From NCBI RefSeq assembly GCF_001646665.1, contig NZ_LWBU01000280.1:48736-112735 (forward strand): DNA of 64,000 nucleotides. The letters are read 5' to 3'. Positions 8,809-17,656 of the stretch are shown piece after piece. Position numbers and translations under genes: made by a program. The notes beneath the pieces are model-generated. The model searched no databases and had not been told where the DNA came from. It was given only the letters and a program-made list of their open reading frames with translations. This DNA is from Streptomyces noursei (lineage in GTDB: Bacteria; Actinomycetota; Actinomycetes; Streptomycetales; Streptomycetaceae). The stretch's first letter is position 1. The number at the start of each line of letters is the position of its first letter.

Positions 8809-9306
8809 ATGACCACCCCGCTCATACGTCCCGCCCGTCCCGAGGACGACGACGCCCTCGGTCAGCTCGACCGCGACACCTGGTCGCCGCTGCACGCCGT
8901 GGTGCCGAGGCCGCAGCCGCCGTTCGACCCGTTCTTCGACTCGAACCACCGCCCGCAGGACTTCCTGGTCGCCGAGGCCGAGGACGGCACCCTGACGGGT
9001 TACATCCGTCTCGTGCCCCCCACGCGTCTCGCCTGCAACCGGCACGTACGCCAGATCCAGGGGCTCGCCGTCGCCGACCGGGCGCGCGGGCGCGGCGTGG
9101 CGCGGGCCCTGCTGCGCGCGGCGTGCGAGGAGGCCGCCCGCCAGGGAGCCACCCGCGTCACGCTGCGGGTCCTCGGTCACAACAAGCCCGCGCGCAGCCT
9201 GTACGCCTCGGAGGGCTTCGTCGTCGAGGGCGTCCTGCCGGGGGAGTTCTTCCTGGACGGGCGGTACGTCGACGATGTGCTCATGGGCCGCGCCCTGCCG
9301 GTCTGA
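8809..9306 (+). CDS. GNAT family N-acetyltransferase
   Basis: 165 residues, TTPLIRPARPEDDDALGQLD at the start. The acetyl-CoA binding core is QIQGLAVADRARGRGVARALLRAA (about 84-107), with the R-G-R-G-V/A motif, followed by RVLGHNKPARSLYASEGFVVEG, the last strand-helix of the GNAT fold. Acceptor unknown. No strong ribosome site before ATG 8809; a GTG 9 bases upstream is the alternative start. Its stop touches the stop of the convergent DUF4240 gene with no spacer. Confidence 0.88.
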   Translation: MTTPLIRPARPEDDDALGQLDRDTWSPLHAVVPRPQPPFDPFFDSNHRPQDFLVAEAEDGTLTGYIRLVPPTRLACNRHVRQIQGLAVADRARGRGVARALLRAACEEAARQGATRVTLRVLGHNKPARSLYASEGFVVEGVLPGEFFLDGRYVDDVLMGRALPV

Positions 9307-9825
9307 TCACACGCCGAAGCGGTCCCACAGCCGGGGGAAGCGCTCTTCCAGCGCCGTGTCGTCGTCGAAGTCGAACGGCGTGCCCTCCGGTTCGGGGGCC
9401 TGCGGCGGGATGCCCAGATCCGGCGCGACGGCACCGGTGAGCTGCTCGTACGCCTCGTCCGCCGCGTACCCCAGTTCCTCGCCGTCCCCGTCGATCTCCT
9501 CGTCGAAGTCGTCCAGCAGCTCCGCCAGCGAGTCCGGCTCGTGCACCGCGCCCTCGAACACCTCCCGGCCCTGGCCGATCAGCCAGCAGCGGAAGTAGTC
9601 GAACGCGTCGTCGCTCGCACCGCCCAGCAGCACGGCGGCCGCGCCCCACAGGTCCCAGGTGTACGCCCGGTTGTAGCGGGCCTCGAAGTGCCGGGCGAAG
9701 TCCAGCACGGAGTCGGGGTCGAGCCGCAGCAGCCGTTCGACGAGCAGTTCGGCGTGGTCCTCGGGGTCGCCCTCGGCGGCCTCGCGGGTCGTGTCGATGA
9801 TCTCCCAGAACTCCGTTTCGTCCAT
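9307..9825 (-). CDS. DUF4240 domain protein
   Basis: 172 residues, very acidic. MDETEFWEIIDTTREAA at the start and YRCWLIGQGREVFEGAV-like core (YFRCWLIGQGREVFEGA, about 78-94) are the DUF4240 signature; the C-terminal third is rich in Asp/Glu. Cytosolic, no membrane segment. Function unknown for the family. ATG at 9825 preferred to the GTG directly before it. Convergent, zero-gap, with the GNAT gene. Confidence 0.85.
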   Translation of the reverse strand: MDETEFWEIIDTTREAAEGDPEDHAELLVERLLRLDPDSVLDFARHFEARYNRAYTWDLWGAAAVLLGGASDDAFDYFRCWLIGQGREVFEGAVHEPDSLAELLDDFDEEIDGDGEELGYAADEAYEQLTGAVAPDLGIPPQAPEPEGTPFDFDDDTALEERFPRLWDRFGV

Positions 9826-9923
9826 CACGGGACAAGCATCCTGGGTCGCGGGTGACCGTGCACGCGGAGCGGCCGAAATGAAACCGGACAGAGGATGTCT
9901 TCTTTGCCGGGCACCGTGGTCTT

Positions 9924-10856
9924 ATGACGAACGACTCGACGCACAGCAGCGCACTCGCCGGCACCATCGCCCTCGTCGCGGGCGCCACCCGGGGCGCGGG
10001 CCGGGCCATCGCCGTACAGCTCGGCGCCGCCGGGGCGACCGTGTACGTCACCGGCCGCACCACGCGGGACGGCGTCAGCGAGGTGGGGCGCCCGACCGAG
10101 ACCATCGAGGAGACCGCCGAGCTGGTCACCGCGGCGGGCGGTGAAGGCATCGCCGTACCGGTCGACCACCTCGTACCCGACCGGGTCCGCGCGCTGGTCG
10201 CCCGGATCGACGAGGAGCACGGGCGCCTCGACGTCCTGGTGAACAGCCTGTGGGGCGGCGACCACCTCATCCCCTGGGGGAAGAAGATGTGGGAGACCGA
10301 CCTCGACCAGGGACTGCGGATGCTGGAGCTCGGGGTGCGCAGCCATGTCATCACCAGCAGCTGCGCGCTGCCGCTGCTGATCCGCAACCCGGGCGGGCTG
10401 GTCGTGGAGATGACGGACGGAACGGCCGAGTACAACACGCGGTTCCGCGAGAACTTCTACTTCGACCTCGCCAAGACCGCCCCGCTGCGCATGGCCTTCA
10501 GCCTCGGCGAGGACCTGAAGGAGGTGGGCGGCACGGCGGTGGCGCTCAGCCCCGGGTACCTCCGCTCGGAGGCGATGCTGGACATCTACGGCGTGACGGA
10601 GGAGAACTGGCGGGACGCCGTCGCCGAGCACCCGCACTTCGCGATCGCCGAGTCGCCCGCGTACGTCGGGCGGGCCGTCGCCGCGCTCGCCGCCGACCCC
10701 GGCCGGCACCGCTGGAACGGACGGTCGCTCTCCAGCGGGCAGCTCGCCCAGGAGTACGGCTTCACCGACACCGACGGGTCGCGGCCCGACGGCTGGGCGT
10801 ACTTCATCGACGTCGTGCACGGGGGCAAGGACGCCACCGCCGACGACTACCGGTAG
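9924..10856 (+). CDS. SDR family oxidoreductase
   Basis: 310 residues, longer than the usual 250. Classical N-terminal LVAGATRGAGRAIAVQLG (about 17-34; TGxxxGxG with Ala for the first Gly) and VYVTGRTTR suggest NADP use. LDVLVNSLWGG replaces the common NNAG motif. In place of the catalytic YxxxK there is YFDLAKTAPLRMAFSL, in which Tyr-x4-Lys spacing is one longer than usual. The C-terminal 60 residues (SSGQLAQEYGFTDTDGSRPDGW) are an extension seen in a group of uncharacterised actinobacterial SDRs. Substrate unknown. Overlaps the convergent WYL gene by 10 bases. Confidence 0.85.
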   Translation: MTNDSTHSSALAGTIALVAGATRGAGRAIAVQLGAAGATVYVTGRTTRDGVSEVGRPTETIEETAELVTAAGGEGIAVPVDHLVPDRVRALVARIDEEHGRLDVLVNSLWGGDHLIPWGKKMWETDLDQGLRMLELGVRSHVITSSCALPLLIRNPGGLVVEMTDGTAEYNTRFRENFYFDLAKTAPLRMAFSLGEDLKEVGGTAVALSPGYLRSEAMLDIYGVTEENWRDAVAEHPHFAIAESPAYVGRAVAALAADPGRHRWNGRSLSSGQLAQEYGFTDTDGSRPDGWAYFIDVVHGGKDATADDYR

Positions 10857-11812
10857 AGGCGGGCCAGCCGGTCCGCCGCGTCCGCGAGCAGCGCGCGCAG
10901 CGAGGCCGGCTCCAGCACCTCCGCCTCCGGCCCCAGCCGGAGGAGCTGGCCGTATGCGACCTCCTCCGACTCCACCGGCAGCGTCACCGTCACCCGGCCC
11001 TCGGCGTCCGGCGGGCCCGCCGCCCCGAGCGCCTCCTCGGCGGCGGCCCGGTCCGTGACGTACGGCAGGGCGCGCGCCCCGGCCTCCGTCAGCCGCACCA
11101 CCGTCTCCGTACGCAGGATCGAGCGGGCGAAGTCGGCCGCCCGCTCCTCCCAGAACGCCGGCAGGTCGAAGTCCCCGTCCCGGACGAAACCGTCGTCGGC
11201 GAGGGTCACGGCGGTGAACCGGTCCACCCGGTACACCCGGAACGACCCCTCGGAGCGGGCGCACAGGTACCAGACGCCCGCCTTCAGCACGAGCCCGTAC
11301 GGCTCCAGCTCGCGCGTCACCTCGGCGTCCCGGCGGCGGTAGCGCGCCGAGACCCGCCGGTCGCCCCACACCGCCTCCGCGACCACCGGCAGCAGCCCGG
11401 GCGTCTCCGGCTCCTGGTACCAGCCCGGGGCGTCCAGGTGGAACCGCTGCGCCACCGAGGACGGCGCGTCCCGCAGCGACGGCAGCAGCGCGGCCGACAC
11501 CTTCAGACGGGCCGCCGAGGCCGCGTCGTCCAGGCCCATGCCGCGCAGCGCCCCCGGCACGCCGGACAGGAACAGTGCCTCCGCCTCACTGCGCGCCAGG
11601 CCCGTGAGCCGGGTCCGGTAGCCGCCGACGAGCCGGTAGCCGCCCGCCCGGCCCCGGTCGGCGTACACCGGCACGCCGGCCTCGGACAGGGCGAGGGCGT
11701 CCCGGGTGATGGTGCGCTCCGAGACCTCCAGCTCGCGGGCGAGCTCGGCGGCCGTCATCGACGGGCGGGACTGGAGCAGGAGCACCATCTTGATCAGCCG
11801 GGCAGCGCGCAT
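10847..11812 (-). CDS. YafY-type transcriptional regulator (HTH-11 plus WYL domain)
   Basis: 321 residues. N-terminal winged helix MRAARLIKMVLLLQ...SMTAAELARELEVSERTITRDALALSEAGVPV (1-50) and a WYL domain at about 140-215 containing RELEPYGLVLKAGVWYLCARSEGSFRVYRVDRF, where the family tripeptide is W-Y-L exactly. C-terminal WCX-type region follows. WYL regulators bind small ligands or nucleic acids and usually control adjacent genes; the tail-to-tail SDR gene is the nearest candidate. Start ATG 11812; a GTG 6 bases upstream is an alternative. Confidence 0.93.
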   Translation of the reverse strand: MRAARLIKMVLLLQSRPSMTAAELARELEVSERTITRDALALSEAGVPVYADRGRAGGYRLVGGYRTRLTGLARSEAEALFLSGVPGALRGMGLDDAASAARLKVSAALLPSLRDAPSSVAQRFHLDAPGWYQEPETPGLLPVVAEAVWGDRRVSARYRRRDAEVTRELEPYGLVLKAGVWYLCARSEGSFRVYRVDRFTAVTLADDGFVRDGDFDLPAFWEERAADFARSILRTETVVRLTEAGARALPYVTDRAAAEEALGAAGPPDAEGRVTVTLPVESEEVAYGQLLRLGPEAEVLEPASLRALLADAADRLARLYR

Positions 11813-11830
11813 GTCCACATCATGCAAGAA

Positions 11831-11850
11831 GCCCCCGCCGGAGCGGGGGC
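11831..11850 (-). terminator. aceE terminator
   Basis: GCCCCCGC, loop CGGA, GCGGGGGC, 16 bases past the aceE stop and just before the WYL regulator gene. Confidence 0.8.
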
Positions 11851-11865
11851 CTCGTGCGACGGTCC

Positions 11866-14556
11866 TTACAGGCCGTAGCGCTCGCGGGCTTCCTTCACCT
11901 GGGAGGCCGGCACCTCGCCGCGCTTGGCCAGCTGGGCCAGCGCCGCGACCACGATCGACTCGGCGTCCACGCCGAAGTGGCGGCGGGCCGCCTCCCGCGT
12001 GTCCGACAGGCCGAAGCCGTCGGCGCCGAGCGAGCTGTAGTCCTGCTCGACCCACTGCGCGATCTGGTCCGGGACCTGGCGCATGTAGTCGCTGACCGCC
12101 AGCACCGGGCCGGGGGCGTCGGCCAGCGCCTGGCGGACGTACGGCACCCGCTCCTCGCCGCGCAGCAGTGCCGCGTCGGCCTCCAGCGCGTCGCGCCGCA
12201 GCTCGGTCCACGAGGTGGCGGACCACACGTCGGCGGTCACGCCCCACTCGGCGGCCAGCATCTCCTGGGCCTTCAGCACCCAGTGGATCGCGGTGCCGGA
12301 GGACAGGAGCTGGAGGCGGGGGGCGTCCGCCGTGACGGGGGTGCCCTCCTTGAACCGGTATAGGCCCTTGAGGATGCCCTCGTCCACGCCCTCGGGCTTG
12401 GCCGGCTGCGGCATCGGCTCGTTGTAGACGGTCAGGTAGTAGAAGACGTTCGGGTCCTCGCCCGGGGCCGCCTCGCCGTACATCCGGCGCAGACCGTCCT
12501 TGACGATGACCGCGACCTCGTACGCGAACGCCGGGTCGTACGTCAGCGCCGCCGGGTTGGTCGCCGCGATGACGGGGGAGTGGCCGTCGGCGTGCTGGAG
12601 GCCCTCACCGGTCAGCGTGGTGCGGCCGGCGGTGGCGCCGACGAGGAAGCCGCGGCCGAGCTGGTCGCCGAGCTGCCACATCTGGTCGGCCGTGCGCTGC
12701 CAGCCGAACATCGAGTAGAAGATGTAGAACGGGATCATCGGCTCGCCGTGCGTGGAGTACGCGGTCGACGCGGCGATGAAGTCGGCCATGGAGCCGGCCT
12801 CGGTGATGCCCTCGTTGAGGATCTGGCCGTCCTTGGCCTCGCGGTAGTACATCAGCTGGTCGCGGTCGACCGGCTCGTACGTCTGGCCCTTCGGCGAGTA
12901 GATGCCGAGCGACGGGAACAGCGACTCCATGCCGAAGGTGCGGGCCTCGTCCGGGACGATCGGCACCCAGCGCCTGCCGGTCTGCTTGTCGCGGATCAGG
13001 TCCTTCATGAGCCGGACGAAGGCCATGGTCGTGGCGACCGACTGCTGGCCGGAGCCCTTGTCGAACGCGGCGAACGTCTTGTCGGCCGGGGCCGGCAGCG
13101 GGTCCAGGGCGTGCATGCGGCGCGCCGGGGCGGGGCCGCCGAGGGCCGCGCGGCGCTCCTGGAGGTAGCGGACCTCGGGGGAGTCGGCGCCGGGGTGGCC
13201 GTAGGGCACCTGGCCGTCGACGAAGGCGGAGTCGGCGATGGGCAGGCCCAGCAGGTCCCGCATGCCCTTGAACTCGTCCACCGAGAGCTTCTTCATCTGG
13301 TGGTTGGCGTTCTTGGACTCGAAGCCCTTGCCGAGGGTGAAGCCCTTCACCGTCTGCGCGAGGATCACCGTCGGGGCGCCCTTGTGCTCCAGGGCGGCCT
13401 TGTACGCGGCGTAGACCTTGCGCGGCTCGTGGCCGCCGCGGGAGTACTGGAAGCACTCGATGATCTTGTCGTCGGAGAGCAGCTTCGCCATCTCGACGAG
13501 GGCGGGGTCCTTACCGAAGAAGTCCTCGCGGATGTAGGCCGCGTCGCGGGTCTGGTACGTCTGGATCTGCGCGTCCGGTACCTCGCGCAGCCGGCGTACC
13601 AGCGCGCCCGTGGTGTCGAGCTGGAACAGCTCGTCCCAGGCGTTGCCCCACAGCGACTTCACGACGTTCCAGCCGGCGCCGCGGAACTGGGCCTCCAGCT
13701 CCTGCACGATCTTGAAGTTGGCGCGGACCGGGCCGTCGAGGCGCTGGAGGTTGCAGTTGATGACGAAGGTGAGGTTGTCCAGCTCCTCACGGGCGGCGAG
13801 CGCGAGGGCCGCCGTCGACTCGGGCTCGTCCATCTCGCCGTCGCCGAGGAACGCCCACACGTGGGAGTTCGAGACGTCCTTGATGTTGCGGTTGGTCAGG
13901 TAGCGGTTGAACCGCGCCTGGTAGATCGCGGAGAGCGGGCCGAGGCCCATCGACACCGTCGGGAACTCCCACAGCCAGGGCAGGCGGCGGGGGTGCGGGT
14001 AGGACGGCAGGCCGTTGCCGCCGGACTCCTGGCGGAAGTTGTCCAGGTGCTGCGCGTTCAGCCGTCCGTCGAGGAAGGCGCGGGCGTAGATGCCGGGGGA
14101 GGCGTGGCCCTGGATGTAGAGCTGGTCGCCGGAGCCGTCCTGCTCCTTGCCGCGGAAGAAGTGGTTGAAGCCGGTCTCGTAGAGCCAGGCGGCGGAGGCG
14201 AAGGTGGCGATGTGGCCGCCGACGCCGTACTTGGAGCCGCGGGAGACCATGGCCGCCGCGTTCCAGCGGTTCCAGGCGGTGATCCGCGCCTCCATCTCCT
14301 CGTCGCCGTCGAAGCCGGAGCCGGCCTCGGCGGCGGTGGGGATGGTGTTGACGTAGTCGGTTTCGAGCAGCTTGGGCAGCGCGAGACCGGCGCCCTCGGC
14401 GCGCTCCAGGGTGCGTCGCATCAGGTACGCGGCGCGGTGCGGCCCGGCGGCCTTCGCGACGGCGTCGAGGGACGCCTGCCACTCGGCGGTCTCCTCGGGG
14501 TCGCGGTCCGGCAGCTGGTCGAGCTCGCTCGGCTGGATGCGGGTGGGGTCGGTCAT
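11866..14556 (-). CDS. aceE: Pyruvate dehydrogenase E1 component (homodimeric type)
   Basis: 896 residues, the size of single-chain AceE. Thiamine-diphosphate motif GDGEMDEPES starts the cofactor site near residue 250; YSRGGHEPRKVYAAYKAA and VKGFTLGKGFE lie in the middle domain; the transketolase-like pyrimidine domain has FGMESLFPSLGIYSP and ITEAGSMADFIAA; the C-terminus DGFGLSDTREAARRHFGVDAESIV carries residues typical of AceE. It decarboxylates pyruvate and acetylates lipoyl groups on E2. The start follows GGAAGG by 8 bases and a 5' leader of about 80 bases from a well-formed promoter that overlaps a palindrome. E2 and E3 genes are 1.2 kb upstream and a GntR regulator lies between. Confidence 0.97.
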   Translation of the reverse strand: MTDPTRIQPSELDQLPDRDPEETAEWQASLDAVAKAAGPHRAAYLMRRTLERAEGAGLALPKLLETDYVNTIPTAAEAGSGFDGDEEMEARITAWNRWNAAAMVSRGSKYGVGGHIATFASAAWLYETGFNHFFRGKEQDGSGDQLYIQGHASPGIYARAFLDGRLNAQHLDNFRQESGGNGLPSYPHPRRLPWLWEFPTVSMGLGPLSAIYQARFNRYLTNRNIKDVSNSHVWAFLGDGEMDEPESTAALALAAREELDNLTFVINCNLQRLDGPVRANFKIVQELEAQFRGAGWNVVKSLWGNAWDELFQLDTTGALVRRLREVPDAQIQTYQTRDAAYIREDFFGKDPALVEMAKLLSDDKIIECFQYSRGGHEPRKVYAAYKAALEHKGAPTVILAQTVKGFTLGKGFESKNANHQMKKLSVDEFKGMRDLLGLPIADSAFVDGQVPYGHPGADSPEVRYLQERRAALGGPAPARRMHALDPLPAPADKTFAAFDKGSGQQSVATTMAFVRLMKDLIRDKQTGRRWVPIVPDEARTFGMESLFPSLGIYSPKGQTYEPVDRDQLMYYREAKDGQILNEGITEAGSMADFIAASTAYSTHGEPMIPFYIFYSMFGWQRTADQMWQLGDQLGRGFLVGATAGRTTLTGEGLQHADGHSPVIAATNPAALTYDPAFAYEVAVIVKDGLRRMYGEAAPGEDPNVFYYLTVYNEPMPQPAKPEGVDEGILKGLYRFKEGTPVTADAPRLQLLSSGTAIHWVLKAQEMLAAEWGVTADVWSATSWTELRRDALEADAALLRGEERVPYVRQALADAPGPVLAVSDYMRQVPDQIAQWVEQDYSSLGADGFGLSDTREAARRHFGVDAESIVVAALAQLAKRGEVPASQVKEARERYGL

Positions 14557-14642
14557 AGTCGCCGCCTTCCGGAGTCGAAGGGGTTGGAGCCCTTGGTCTT
14601 GGCAGGACAGGGCGAGGGGACCTCTGTTGAAGTCCGCGGACG

Positions 14643-14672
14643 ACTGTACGACCGTGATCGATGATCGATCAA
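14643..14672 (-). promoter_or_regulatory. aceE promoter with overlapping palindromic operator
   Basis: Minus strand: -35 TTGATC (14672-14667), 18-base spacer, -10 TACAGT (14648-14643). A perfect 17-base palindrome, arms TGATCGAT and ATCGATCA around one base (14655-14671), covers part of the -35 and the upstream spacer. Protein bound here would block RNA polymerase. The adjacent GntR/FCD regulator is the obvious candidate, by context only. Confidence 0.72.
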
Positions 14673-14724
14673 AGCGTTGAGCGAAAAATCTTCGCTCCAG
14701 AGCCAAAGTCGGCATTCGGTGCCA

Positions 14725-14754
14725 CGAAAATGGGCACCCGGTGCCTTGTTTTCG
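14725..14754. other. Nested hairpin between the GntR gene and aceE
   Basis: Outer arms CGAAAA/TTTTCG enclose inner arms GGCACC/GGTGCC around a single C. It lies in the 401-base gap between aceE and the GntR gene, upstream of the aceE promoter. It could be a terminator for the GntR transcript or a second protein site; nothing else is evident in this gap besides the aceE promoter. Confidence 0.5.
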
Positions 14755-14957
14755 CAGGTGACCGCAGCGAATGAGCGCGCGCGGCGCCCGATGAGCGGGA
14801 GGCGCGCGCCCCCTTTCTTTGAGGCTCGGTTCGCCTCCGGGGACGCTTCAGCGTGCGCCGACGGTCGATCGTGCTCGGTCCCTCGTTCCTCGGAACCTCC
14901 GCGCGTTCTCCCTTTCAGCGCCCGCGCGCCCCTTCACCTCACTCGCCCGGCGCGAAG

Positions 14958-15581
14958 CTAGGCGCGCGGAGCGCAGCCGAGCACGTGTTCCTTCACCAGG
15001 ACCCCGATCCGGGGGTCGCGGCGGCGGAACGCCTGCACCAGTTCCTCGTGCTCCTCCGCGTACGACTTCTGTACGGTGCCGAGCCAGCGGATCGACAGTG
15101 CCGTGAAGACCTCGATGCCGAGGCCCTCCCAGGTGTGCAGCAGCACGCTGTTGCGCGCGGCCCGCACCAGCTCCCGGTGGAAGCCCACGGTGTGCCGCAC
15201 CTGCGCCGTGCCGTCCGCCCGCGCGTCCGCCTCGTACAGGGCCGCCACGTGGGGCTCCAGGGCCGAGCAGTCCTCGCCCAGCCGGTCCGCCGCCAGCTCG
15301 GCGGCGATCTGCTCCAGGCCGGCCCGCACCGGGTAGCTCTCCTCCAGGTCCGCCGCCGTGAGGTTGCGCACCCGGACGCCTTTGTTGGGTGCCGACTCGA
15401 TCAACCGGAGGCTCTCCAGCTCCCGCAGGGCCTCCCGCACGGGCGTCTGGCTGACCGCCAGCTCGGTGGCGATGCGCCGCTCCACGATCCGCTCGCCCGG
15501 CTTCCAGCGGCCGCTGACGATGCCCTCCACGATGTGCTCGCGGATCTGCTCGCGCAGCGAGTGGACGACGGGCGGGGTCAT
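14958..15581 (-). CDS. GntR family regulator, FCD subgroup
   Basis: 207 residues. N-terminal winged helix VVHSLREQIREHIVEGIVSGRWKPGERIVERRIATELAVSQTPVREALRELESLRLI (about 5-60) with the GntR TPVREAL signature, then an all-helical FCD effector domain (about 85-200) with the acidic/histidine ligand-binding pattern (HVAALYEADARADG, HTVGFHRELVRAA). FCD regulators sense carboxylic acids and usually control neighbouring metabolic genes. ATG 15581 has GAAGGAG upstream; a longer frame to 15617 lacks this. It sits between the sucB terminator and aceE, so control of pyruvate dehydrogenase is a reasonable inference. Confidence 0.92.
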   Translation of the reverse strand: MTPPVVHSLREQIREHIVEGIVSGRWKPGERIVERRIATELAVSQTPVREALRELESLRLIESAPNKGVRVRNLTAADLEESYPVRAGLEQIAAELAADRLGEDCSALEPHVAALYEADARADGTAQVRHTVGFHRELVRAARNSVLLHTWEGLGIEVFTALSIRWLGTVQKSYAEEHEELVQAFRRRDPRIGVLVKEHVLGCAPRA

Positions 15582-15686
15582 GGGGGCTCCTTCGCGGCTG
15601 CGGCGGTCGTTCGCCATTATTCCGCCCGGTCAGGCCGTACGGCGGCCCCGGGCGGGAGACACCGGTCACGCCGTCGTGCCGTGAAC

Positions 15687-15741
15687 ACGACGGCGGCGCC
15701 CCCGGTCCGGAGAAGCTCCGGACCGGGGGCGCCGCCGTCGT
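15687..15741 (-). terminator. sucB terminator
   Basis: Perfect inverted repeat with 26-base arms (ACGACGGCGGCGCCCCCGG... and complement) around loop AAG, 18 bases past the E2 stop. One of the strongest hairpins in the window. Confidence 0.92.
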
Positions 15742-15759
15742 ACGCCTCGATGCTGGGGA

Positions 15760-17598
15760 CTACAGGCCGAGGTCGACCTCGAACTCGCCCGCCTCCAGGA
15801 TCGCCTTGACGGCCGTCAGGTAACGGGCCGCGTCGGCGCCGTCCACCAGACGGTGGTCGTAGGAGAGCGACAGGTACGTCATGTCGCGGACCGCGATGGT
15901 CTCGCCCAGGTCCGGGTGGTTGATGACCACCGGGCGCTTGACGGTGGCGCCGATGCCCAGGATGGCGACCTGGTTCGGCGGCACGATGACCGTGTCGAAC
16001 AGCGCGCCGCGCGAGCCGGTGTTGCTGATCGTGAAGGTGGCGCCGGACATGTCGTCCGGGGTGAGGCCGCCGCCACGGGCCTTGCCGGCCAGCTCCGCGG
16101 TCTTCTTGGCGATGCCGGCGATGTTCAGGTCGCCCGCGCCCTTGATGACCGGGGTCATCAGACCCTTCTCGGCGTCCACGGCGATGCCGATGTTCTCCGA
16201 GTCGAAGTACGTGATCGTGCCCTCGTCCTCGTTGATCCGGGCGTTGATGACCGGGTGGGCCTTCAGCGCCTGGGCCGCCGCCTTGACGAAGAACGGCATC
16301 GGGGACAGCTTGACGCCCTCGCGGGCGGCGAACGCGTCCTTCGCGCGGCCCCGCAGCTTCATCAGCTTGGTGATGTCGACCTCGACGACCGAGGTCAGCT
16401 GGGCCTGCGAGTGCAGGGCCTTCATCATGTTGTCGCCGATGACCTTGCGCATCCGGGTCATCTTGACCGTCTGGCCGCGCAGCGGGGACGCCTCCAGAGC
16501 CGGGGCCTTGGCGGCGGCCGGGGCGGCCGCGGCGGGAGCCGGGGCAGCGGCGGCGGCCTTCGCGGCCTCGGCGGCGGCGACGACGTCCTGCTTGCGGATG
16601 CGGCCACCGACGCCGGTGCCCTTGACCGACGCCAGGTCGACGCCGTTCTCGGCGGCGAGCTTGCGGACCAGCGGGGTCACGTAGGCGCCGTCCTCCGCCG
16701 GGGCGGAGGCCTGCGGGGCGGCCGGGGCGACCGGCGCGGCCGGAGCGGGCGCCGGGGCGGCGGGCGCGGGCTGCGCCGGAGCCGCGGGGGCGGCCTGGGC
16801 CGGAGCCGGAGCGGGAGCGGGAGCCGCGGGGGCGGGAGCCGGGGCCGCGGGGGCGGCCGGGGCGGGAGCCGGAGCGGCCGGAGCGGGAGCCTCGGCGGCG
16901 GGCGCCGGCGCCGGGGCGGCCGGGGCCTGCGCGGCGGCCGGAGCGGCACCCGGGGCGCCGATGACGGCCAGCTTGGCGCCGACCTCGGCGGTCTCGTCCT
17001 CGGCGACCACGATCTCCAGCAGCACGCCGGAAGCCGGCGCCGGGATCTCGGTGTCGACCTTGTCCGTGGAGACCTCGAGCAGCGGCTCGTCCTCCGTGAC
17101 CTCCTCGCCGACCTCCTTCAGCCAGCGGGTGACGGTGCCCTCGGTGACCGACTCGCCCAGCGCGGGCAGCACGACGTCGGTGCCCTCGGCCGAACCGCCG
17201 CCGGCGGCGGCCTCGGCCGTCGGGGCCGGGGCGGGCGCCTCGGCCTCCGTGGACGGGGCGGCCTGCGGGGCCTCGGGGGCCGGGGCCTCCTGCGTCGGCG
17301 CGGCCTCCTGCGCCGGCGCGGACTCCTGCGCCGGGGCGGCCTCGGCGGCCGGGGCGCCCGAGCCGTCGTCGATGACGGCCAGCTCGGCGCCGACCTCCAC
17401 CGTCTCGTCCTCGGCGACCTTGATGGAGGCCAGGACGCCGGAGGCGGGGGCGGGGATCTCGGTGTCGACCTTGTCCGTCGACACCTCCAGCAGCGGCTCG
17501 TCGGCCTCGACGCGCTCGCCCTCGGCCTTCAGCCAGCGGGTGACAGTGCCCTCGGTGACGCTCTCGCCGAGCGCCGGCAGGGTTACGGAAACCGACAT
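15760..17598 (-). CDS. sucB: 2-oxo acid dehydrogenase E2, dihydrolipoyl acyltransferase with two lipoyl domains
   Basis: 612 residues. Two nearly identical lipoyl domains (about 2-76 and 141-216), each with EVSTDKVDTEIPAPASGVL where the Lys is lipoylated. They are joined and followed by long Ala/Pro linkers. The peripheral-subunit-binding domain is at about 308-345 (VTPLVRKLAAENGVDLASVKGTG), and the catalytic core from about 380 ends in SYDHRLVDGADAARYL with the active-site His. Usually annotated as succinyltransferase, but the adjacent lpd and nearby aceE suggest it serves pyruvate dehydrogenase, perhaps shared with oxoglutarate dehydrogenase as in other actinobacteria. Cotranscribed with lpd (58-base gap). 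Confidence 0.95.
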   Translation of the reverse strand: MSVSVTLPALGESVTEGTVTRWLKAEGERVEADEPLLEVSTDKVDTEIPAPASGVLASIKVAEDETVEVGAELAVIDDGSGAPAAEAAPAQESAPAQEAAPTQEAPAPEAPQAAPSTEAEAPAPAPTAEAAAGGGSAEGTDVVLPALGESVTEGTVTRWLKEVGEEVTEDEPLLEVSTDKVDTEIPAPASGVLLEIVVAEDETAEVGAKLAVIGAPGAAPAAAQAPAAPAPAPAAEAPAPAAPAPAPAAPAAPAPAPAAPAPAPAPAQAAPAAPAQPAPAAPAPAPAAPVAPAAPQASAPAEDGAYVTPLVRKLAAENGVDLASVKGTGVGGRIRKQDVVAAAEAAKAAAAAPAPAAAAPAAAKAPALEASPLRGQTVKMTRMRKVIGDNMMKALHSQAQLTSVVEVDITKLMKLRGRAKDAFAAREGVKLSPMPFFVKAAAQALKAHPVINARINEDEGTITYFDSENIGIAVDAEKGLMTPVIKGAGDLNIAGIAKKTAELAGKARGGGLTPDDMSGATFTISNTGSRGALFDTVIVPPNQVAILGIGATVKRPVVINHPDLGETIAVRDMTYLSLSYDHRLVDGADAARYLTAVKAILEAGEFEVDLGL

Positions 17599-17656
17599 GG
17601 TTTCGGTTGCTCCTAACGAATTGCGGAAAGTGGTCGTCGCGCCCGGACTGAAGGCG

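Noticed and set aside
10847..12247. Longer form of the WYL regulator running into aceE
   Set aside because: It would pass through the aceE terminator and be out of frame with aceE coding; the HTH starts at 11812.
12580..14664. A 694-codon plus-strand frame across aceE
   Set aside because: Low-complexity Glu/Arg/Val/Leu translation, antisense to the well-supported AceE.
16677..16949. Pro/Arg repeat-rich stretch that could suggest a repeat array or CRISPR
   Set aside because: It is the Ala/Pro linker of the E2 subunit read out of frame; there are no regular spacers.
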